A DNA stretch of 64,000 bases from DATJPW01 sp963752855 (GTDB lineage Bacteria; Desulfobacterota; Desulfomonilia; Desulfomonilales; Desulfomonilaceae). Within the stretch, counting starts at the first letter, position 1. Each line of letters opens with the position of its first letter. The notes under the pieces were generated by a model. That model was given only the letters and a program-made list of their open reading frames with translations. It did no database searches and was not told where the DNA came from. Position numbers and translations under genes: made by a program. Below, in pieces: positions 63,207 to 64,000 of the stretch. The DNA lies in assembly GCA_963752855.1 (NCBI GenBank), contig CAVVZX010000037.1:1-64000 (forward strand), read 5' to 3'.

Positions 63207-64000
63207 TTGAGCGAGTCGGAGAACTCTACGCTCTTGAGAATTGAAAAACTGGAGGTCGTATACCACCATGTGTCCACCGCTGTGCAGGGTGTGTCTTTGG
63301 AGGTCAGAAAGAATCAGATCGTGACTCTGCTGGGCACTAACGGCGCGGGGAAAACCACCACACTCAGAGCCGTGTCCGGCTTCCTTGGGATCGACGACGC
63401 GAAGGTGACCGACGGTTACATTGAGTTCCACGGCAAGAAGATTCACGGACAGTCGCCCAGTGTGACAACCAGAGAGGGCATTGTGTTGGTCCCGGAGCAC
63501 GGCAAAGTCTTCGATAACATGACGGTAGAGGAAAACCTGCAAATCTGCGCGCCCGGTCGGGAGAGCTCAAACAAAAGAGAAGAACCAATCGAATGGGTTT
63601 TCCGCTACTTCCCGGCGCTGACTACATTGAGAAATCGGCTCGCCGGTTATTTGAGCGGAGGTGAGCGCCAGATGCTGACCTTGTCCGCGGCCTTGTTGTG
63701 CCGCCCTCGACTCTTGCTGGTAGACGAGCTGTCTTTGGGACTGGCGCCGATTGTGGTTAAGGAGTTGATGTCAGTCCTGAAAACAATAAGAGACGACCAG
63801 GGACTGGCGATCCTTCTCGTAGAGCAGAATGCTCTCGCCGCGCTGGAAATAGCAGATTACGGATATGTTATCGAAAATGGGAGGATCGTCTACTCGGGCG
63901 ATAGGGAGAAGCTCACAAGCCACGCCGACATACGGGAATTCTATCTTGGTTCGGGCGATCGGGACTCTCGGAAGAGCTACAGGGACGTGAAGCAGTATCG
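63207..64000 (+). CDS. LivF/LivG-type ABC ATPase, cut by window end
   Basis: At least 264 residues, open at the edge. Start TTG 63207 with GGAGGGT 7 bases upstream, giving MSESENSTLLRIEKLEVVYH. VTLLGTNGAGKTTTLRAVSG is Walker A, GYLSGGERQMLTLSAALL the signature and LLLVDELSLGLAPIVVKEL Walker B, with an unusual E-L for E-P after the catalytic acid. LAILLVEQNALAALEIADYG gives the switch region. The GLAP sequence favours LivF. Its partner ATPase probably lies beyond the window. 4 bases after livM, so same operon. Confidence 0.85.
   Translation, partial: MSESENSTLLRIEKLEVVYHHVSTAVQGVSLEVRKNQIVTLLGTNGAGKTTTLRAVSGFLGIDDAKVTDGYIEFHGKKIHGQSPSVTTREGIVLVPEHGKVFDNMTVEENLQICAPGRESSNKREEPIEWVFRYFPALTTLRNRLAGYLSGGERQMLTLSAALLCRPRLLLVDELSLGLAPIVVKELMSVLKTIRDDQGLAILLVEQNALAALEIADYGYVIENGRIVYSGDREKLTSHADIREFYLGSGDRDSRKSYRDVKQY

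Noticed and set aside
1..64000. rRNA, tRNA or other structured RNA genes
   Set aside because: No cloverleaf or rRNA-like sequence recognised by eye; a covariance search could still find small RNAs.

Overview
Most of this window reads as the chromosome of a Gram-negative anaerobe, most likely a Desulfobacterota (deltaproteobacterial) lineage of the Syntrophobacter/Desulfomonile type. That is my inference from an LptD outer-membrane assembly gene, the order rpsB-tsf-pyrH-frr-uppS-cdsA-dxr, an 11-haem cytochrome next to a cytochrome b fragment, two branched-chain-type (Liv) ABC systems, one of them behind an acyl-CoA ligase, and dense dispersed palindromic repeats. No rRNA, tRNA or CRISPR array was seen. 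Two stretches do not match this host. Bases 1 to about 3,165 are very GC-rich and carry actinobacterial-looking genes, and they end inside a 5'-truncated livH. Bases 41,766-43,042 lose T progressively and end in a 476-base run without a single T followed by poly-A. Both are probably assembly or read artefacts, although real insertions are not excluded.

Layout: 1-3,030, decayed tyrosine recombinase, broken replication-relaxation-like gene, a 147-bp inverted-repeat element and a TMEM175-type channel. 3,166-5,774, livH fragment, livM, livG, livF. 5,775-6,672, transposase remnant and a small secreted Cys protein. 7,251-13,393, a same-strand cluster: outer-membrane barrel with a Cys-rich insert, exported coiled-coil protein, small protein, duplicated remnant, CHAT-family (caspase-like) protease and a three-segment membrane protein; this is the best candidate for an undescribed system. 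13,400-23,059, DHH phosphoesterase, ankyrin gene, orphan ABC-2 permease, UbiA-type prenyltransferase, phosphoglycerate mutase, GSCFA protein and an alpha/beta hydrolase. 23,060-28,208, repeat-rich gap with a hicB relic, then folC and lptD. 28,337-35,838, EamA transporter, Mut7-C protein, multihaem cytochrome operon, and a decayed N6-adenine methylase.

35,993-41,765 is an intact housekeeping block for translation, UMP kinase, and undecaprenyl, CDP-diacylglycerol and isoprenoid synthesis. After the anomalous stretch come pyrE, a FabI-FabZ-like fusion, a zinc-ribbon and transglutaminase-like pair, a penicillin acylase with a repeat inserted in frame, an ABC ATPase, an ABC-F protein, a HEPN/MNT pair, rsmA and a TPR protein. 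The window ends in a TetR-regulated module: acyl-CoA ligase, livK, livH, livM and a livF-type ATPase cut off by the window end.

Two features run through the whole window. About 25 single-base frame breaks interrupt otherwise well-conserved genes, including essential ones (folC, lptD), often at short homopolymers, so residual sequencing indels are the simplest explanation. A family of at least eight perfect or near-perfect 32-40-bp palindromes centred on TTTTGCAAAA recurs next to genes, with stems that differ between copies but stay paired.
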